Shown here piece by piece: positions 63,670 to 64,000 of a stretch of 64,000 bases of DNA. Source of the stretch: Variovorax sp. CF079 (GTDB taxonomy: Bacteria > Pseudomonadota > Gammaproteobacteria > Burkholderiales > Burkholderiaceae_C); assembly GCF_900101545.1 (NCBI RefSeq), contig NZ_FMZU01000024.1, positions 57,194 through 121,193 of the forward strand, written 5' to 3'. The translations under genes and the position numbers were made by a program. Position 1 is the first letter of the stretch, and each line of letters begins with the position of its first letter. The notes below the pieces were generated by a model. That model ran no database searches and was not told the origin of the DNA. It saw only the letters and a program-made list of their open reading frames with translations.

Positions 63670-63839
63670 GGATGGGTCGCGTATCAGCGCATTCTGTTCC
63701 CTTCGATGGCAGCCCGACATCGAATCGCGGACTCGAAGAGGCCAACCGCGTCGCCAAGCTGACCCGTGGACGGACTTCGGCCACCATGATGCGCCGGGCC
63801 TCCTGCAGCCGCGGCATCGTTGTCCGCACGACAGACTGA
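63670..63839 (+). pseudogene. Frameshifted UspA remnant
   Basis: The sequence encodes YQRILF in one frame and, shifted by one base, FDGSPTSNRGLEEANRVAK in the next. Together they copy the N terminus of the UspA at 63114 (YQQILV...IDGSPTSRHGLDEAIRVAK). After about 35 residues similarity ends, so the copy is also truncated. It probably arose by tandem duplication. Confidence 0.7.
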
Positions 63840-63898
63840 GGCGCCCCCTCGGTTCATTTCCGCGAAGACTTGGCCTTGACCTCCAGAGACCCTTCGGC

Positions 63899-64000
63899 CT
63901 ACGGCCGGCCTGCCCAAAGCGCCGGACGTCGGGCGGCCCAGGGCATCGACTGCTCGAGCTGCCCGGCCAGTCGTAGCAGCAGGTCTTCACGCGCAAAGCC
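63899..64000 (-). CDS. Partial C terminus of a minus-strand gene
   Basis: 33 codons run in from the right edge to a TAG at 63901-63899, reading FAREDLLLRLAGQLEQ then SMPWAARRPALWAG. No family can be assigned from so little. Preceding sequence back to the Usp remnant shows nothing else. Confidence 0.35.
   Translation of the reverse strand, partial: GFAREDLLLRLAGQLEQSMPWAARRPALWAGRP

Overview
The window looks like a GC-rich betaproteobacterial chromosome segment, most likely Burkholderiales (Comamonadaceae-like). This is inferred from the strong GC bias at third codon positions, the gene families and their order; no rRNA or tRNA gene is visible to fix the taxon. Most of it is an accessory region for anaerobic nitrogen-oxide respiration, NO defence and low-oxygen stress. 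Nitrate reduction to nitrite (Nar) and NO reduction to N2O (quinol-type NO reductase) are present. No nitrite reductase or N2O reductase is seen, so the denitrification chain is incomplete within the window.

Layout. 1-4.7 kb: a partial papain-like hydrolase gene, hypothetical genes and a small SET-domain gene, with gene-poor stretches. 4.7-8.9 kb: a two-gene signalling operon (REC-PP2C-STAS phosphatase plus hybrid histidine kinase). 9.2-11.5 kb: a Crp/Fnr regulator, a degenerate carbamoyltransferase homologue and a universal stress protein. 11.5-13.4 kb: gene remnants and a DUF454 gene. 13.5-15.7 kb: a five-gene operon with a group III truncated haemoglobin, a haemerythrin, a cupin and two small unknowns. 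15.8-31.2 kb, all on the minus strand: narX-narL, narK1-narK2-narG-H-J-I, a parvulin-type isomerase, a carbonic anhydrase and a nitronate monooxygenase-like gene. 31.6-39.7 kb: a UspA, hemN, class II ribonucleotide reductase with a coupled small ORF, a nitroreductase and a haemerythrin, then an acyltransferase and a haemolysin III-like protein. 39.9-45.9 kb: a DUF2249 gene, qNOR, nsrR, a MIP18/SufT-like gene and two NnrS-type membrane proteins. 46-49.7 kb: a decayed receiver gene, a sialidase-like secreted protein bracketed by an inverted repeat, and a transposase remnant. 49.8-54.7 kb: DUF4336, a DksA-like protein, a UbiH-like monooxygenase, two haemerythrins and YitT. 54.8-58.8 kb: a Cu/Ag-type P-ATPase cluster. 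58.9-64 kb: a DUF1275 protein, another haemerythrin, a NUDIX enzyme, HtrA and two UspAs with a frameshifted Usp remnant.

The unifying feature is regulatory. Fourteen FNR/DNR-type palindromes (TTGAN-N4-NTCAA and close variants) sit in front of otherwise unrelated genes. In at least ten of them a recognisable -10 hexamer lies 28.5-29.5 bp from the box centre, the geometry of class II FNR activation at -41.5. The regulator at 9254-9985 has the FNR-type recognition helix but lacks the N-terminal Fe-S cysteine cluster, so it is a good candidate DNR/NNR-like reader of these boxes. An NsrR-like operator overlaps the predicted qNOR transcription start, giving activation plus NO-relieved repression. 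The DksA-like protein, the UbiH-like hydroxylase, several Usps, the Met-rich lipoprotein and the unknown small proteins under these boxes are the least described parts of this putative regulon.
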